Shown piece by piece: positions 62,827-64,000 of a stretch of 64,000 bases of DNA. Position 1 is the first letter of the stretch; each line of letters begins with the position of its first letter. The translations under genes and the position numbers were made by a program. The stretch covers positions 246,443-310,442 of the forward strand of contig NZ_FNAT01000004.1 in assembly GCF_900102015.1 (NCBI RefSeq), written 5' to 3'. The notes under the pieces were generated by a model. It did no database searches, was not told the origin of the DNA, and was given only the letters and a program-made list of their open reading frames with translations. The stretch is from Limimaricola pyoseonensis. GTDB taxonomy: Bacteria > Pseudomonadota > Alphaproteobacteria > Rhodobacterales > Rhodobacteraceae.

Positions 62827-63251
62827 CCCTTTTGCGCGGCCATCGCGGCCTGCATCTTCTCCATGTCCATCCAGCCGGTCTCGAGCACGTTGCCGTCGGG
62901 GTCGCGGATGGTGCGGCCATACATGAAGTCGCCATGCTCGACCTTCTTGCCGGTGTCGGAGCCGCCATGCGCGAGCGCGGCCTCGACGATGGCATCGACC
63001 GCCGCGCGGCTGTCGCGCGGGATCGCCACCAGCACGCCGGTGGCCTCGCGCGGGTCGGCGACGGGGCCGGGCGAGAAGCCCGCGAAGGTGTCGCGGTCGA
63101 GCAGCATCAGGCAGACGCCGTCGGTGACGCGCATGCAGGCGGTGTGATCGCCGGAGAACTGCGCCACCACCGAGAAGCCGAGGCCCTCGTAGAAGGCGCG
63201 GGCGCGCGCGGCGCTCTCGACCGGCAGGTTGACGTAGACGGGCTGTGACAT
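62823..63251 (-). CDS. VOC-family protein (glyoxalase/bleomycin-resistance-like)
   Basis: 142 residues. [22 protein letters not shown] opens the vicinal-oxygen-chelate fold; later [13 protein letters not shown] is its C-terminal signature. The two betaalphabetabetabeta modules are complete. Metal use and substrate cannot be told. ATG 63251 (M-S-Q-P-V-Y); the frame extends five codons upstream to M-R-G-F-A. Confidence 0.9.
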   Translation of the reverse strand: MSQPVYVNLPVESAARARAFYEGLGFSVVAQFSGDHTACMRVTDGVCLMLLDRDTFAGFSPGPVADPREATGVLVAIPRDSRAAVDAIVEAALAHGGSDTGKKVEHGDFMYGRTIRDPDGNVLETGWMDMEKMQAAMAAQKG

Positions 63252-63312
63252 GGCGAAACCTCGCAACGGGGAACAGGTGCCCCGAAGCTAGACCGTCGCC
63301 GGGCGAGTCGTC

Positions 63313-64000
63313 TCAGAGATTCTCGCTCTGGGGCATGCCGAGCACGTGGTAGCCGCCATCGACATGCACGATCTCGCCGGTGGTGCAGGCGGCCGCGTCC
63401 GAGCAGAGGTAGAGCGCGGTGCCGCCGACCGCCTCGAGCGTGGCGTTGGCGCGCATCGGCGCGTTGGCGTCGGTGTGCTTGAAGGTCTTGCGCGCGCCGC
63501 CGATCGCCGCGCCCGCCAGCGTCTTCATCGGGCCGGGCGAGACCGCGTTGACGCGGATGCCCTCGGGGCCGAGATCGTTGGCGAGGTAGCGCACGGAGGC
63601 CTCGAGCGCCGCCTTGGCGACGCCCATCACGTTGTAGAACGGCGTCACCTTGTTCGAGCCCTGGTAGGTCAGGGTGACGATCGAGCCGCCCGCGCTCATC
63701 AGCGGATGGGCGCGGCGCGCCACGTCGATCAGCGAGTAGCAGGAGATGGTGAGCGAGTTGCGGAAGTTCTCGCGCGAGGTGTTGATGAAGCGGCCGGCCA
63801 GCTCGTCCTTGTTGGAATAGGCGATGGCGTGGACGAGGAAGTCGAGCCGGCCCCAGCGGTCCTCGATCTTCTTGAAGGCCGCGTCGAGCGAGGCGTCGTC
63901 GGTGACGTCGACATCGAGCAGGAAGTCCGAATCGAGCTGCGCCACCAGCGGCGCGACGCGCCGCCCGAAGGTCTCGCCCTGATAGGAGAAGGCCAGCTCG
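63313..64000 (-). CDS. fabI: Enoyl-[acyl-carrier-protein] reductase FabI, partial (start beyond window)
   Basis: At least 229 C-terminal residues, truncated at the right edge. The FabI-specific Y-N-V-M-G-V-A-K (Tyr-x6-Lys), E-G-I-R-V-N-A-V-S-P-G-P-M-K-T-L-A, and the short-chain fold are present. NADH-dependent last step of fatty-acid elongation, cytosolic. The first residues, including the nucleotide-binding loop, lie outside the window. Confidence 0.94.
   Translation of the reverse strand, partial: ELAFSYQGETFGRRVAPLVAQLDSDFLLDVDVTDDASLDAAFKKIEDRWGRLDFLVHAIAYSNKDELAGRFINTSRENFRNSLTISCYSLIDVARRAHPLMSAGGSIVTLTYQGSNKVTPFYNVMGVAKAALEASVRYLANDLGPEGIRVNAVSPGPMKTLAGAAIGGARKTFKHTDANAPMRANATLEAVGGTALYLCSDAAACTTGEIVHVDGGYHVLGMPQSENL

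Overview
The window is dense, very GC-rich chromosomal DNA, almost certainly from a member of the Rhodobacterales (Paracoccaceae/Roseobacter group, Alphaproteobacteria). The evidence is the gene content: a class I (archaeal-type) lysyl-tRNA synthetase, a short GluRS with a degenerate KMSKS loop, an FeS-BCP photolyase with the PhrB/CryB cysteine spacing, an NDUFS4-like complex I accessory subunit, a dodecin, and the order mreB-mreC-mreD-mrdA-rodA. About 68 protein genes and two tRNAs fill nearly all of it. I see no transposase, integrase, prophage block, CRISPR array or rRNA.

Layout. 0-4.3 kb: start of an ABC ATPase gene, nhaA, a 24-residue miniprotein, an Fe-S uracil-DNA glycosylase-like gene overlapping an SseB-domain gene, and a hydroxyacid dehydrogenase. 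4.3-10 kb: the complete rod-shape operon on the minus strand, with mreC apparently starting at TTG after two hairpins. 10-12 kb: leuA with a leader peptide rich in Leu codons and a perfect 10-bp inverted repeat, i.e. a leucine attenuator. 12-17 kb: two SDRs coupled to the photolyase gene, then a secreted protein of exactly 18 MORN repeats. 17-31 kb: housekeeping and small-enzyme genes (cupin, WrbA, MFS pump, metallo-hydrolase, gltX, a thioredoxin-reductase-like enzyme, the YbbA/YbbP/TesA triad, dodecin, cold-shock protein, nadD, a PBP4-type carboxypeptidase). 31-43 kb: PLDc_N miniprotein, TerB, lysS, CHAD, a large beta-helix protein, tRNA-Ala(CGC), uvrB, the complex I subunit and a MYG1-type protein.

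43.8-55.7 kb is the part least explained by known biology. Two operons point at each other and end 7 bp apart: amidohydrolase - alpha/beta hydrolase-like protein - FAD/Fe-S D-2-hydroxyacid dehydrogenase - GlxA/GbdR-type regulator on plus, and betaine-type ABC transporter (permease, ATPase, permease, binding protein) - nitrilase-superfamily hydrolase - MmgE/PrpD protein on minus. The outer promoter regions, 12 kb apart, carry the same 19-bp element (15 of 19 identical) in the same orientation and at similar distance from the first start codon. I read this as one co-regulated uptake and catabolic unit for an unidentified nitrogenous, probably quaternary-amine-like, compound. The hydrolase-like protein has Ala where the catalytic Ser should be.

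56-64 kb: tRNA-Arg(TCT), a pyruvyltransferase, a small conserved-looking gene, an outer-membrane beta-barrel protein, a tightly overlapping four-gene operon (HAD dehalogenase, alpha/beta hydrolase, PLP dehydratase, enol-lactonase-like hydrolase), an FKBP isomerase with the only classical intrinsic terminator I found, YnfA, a VOC protein and the 3' part of fabI.
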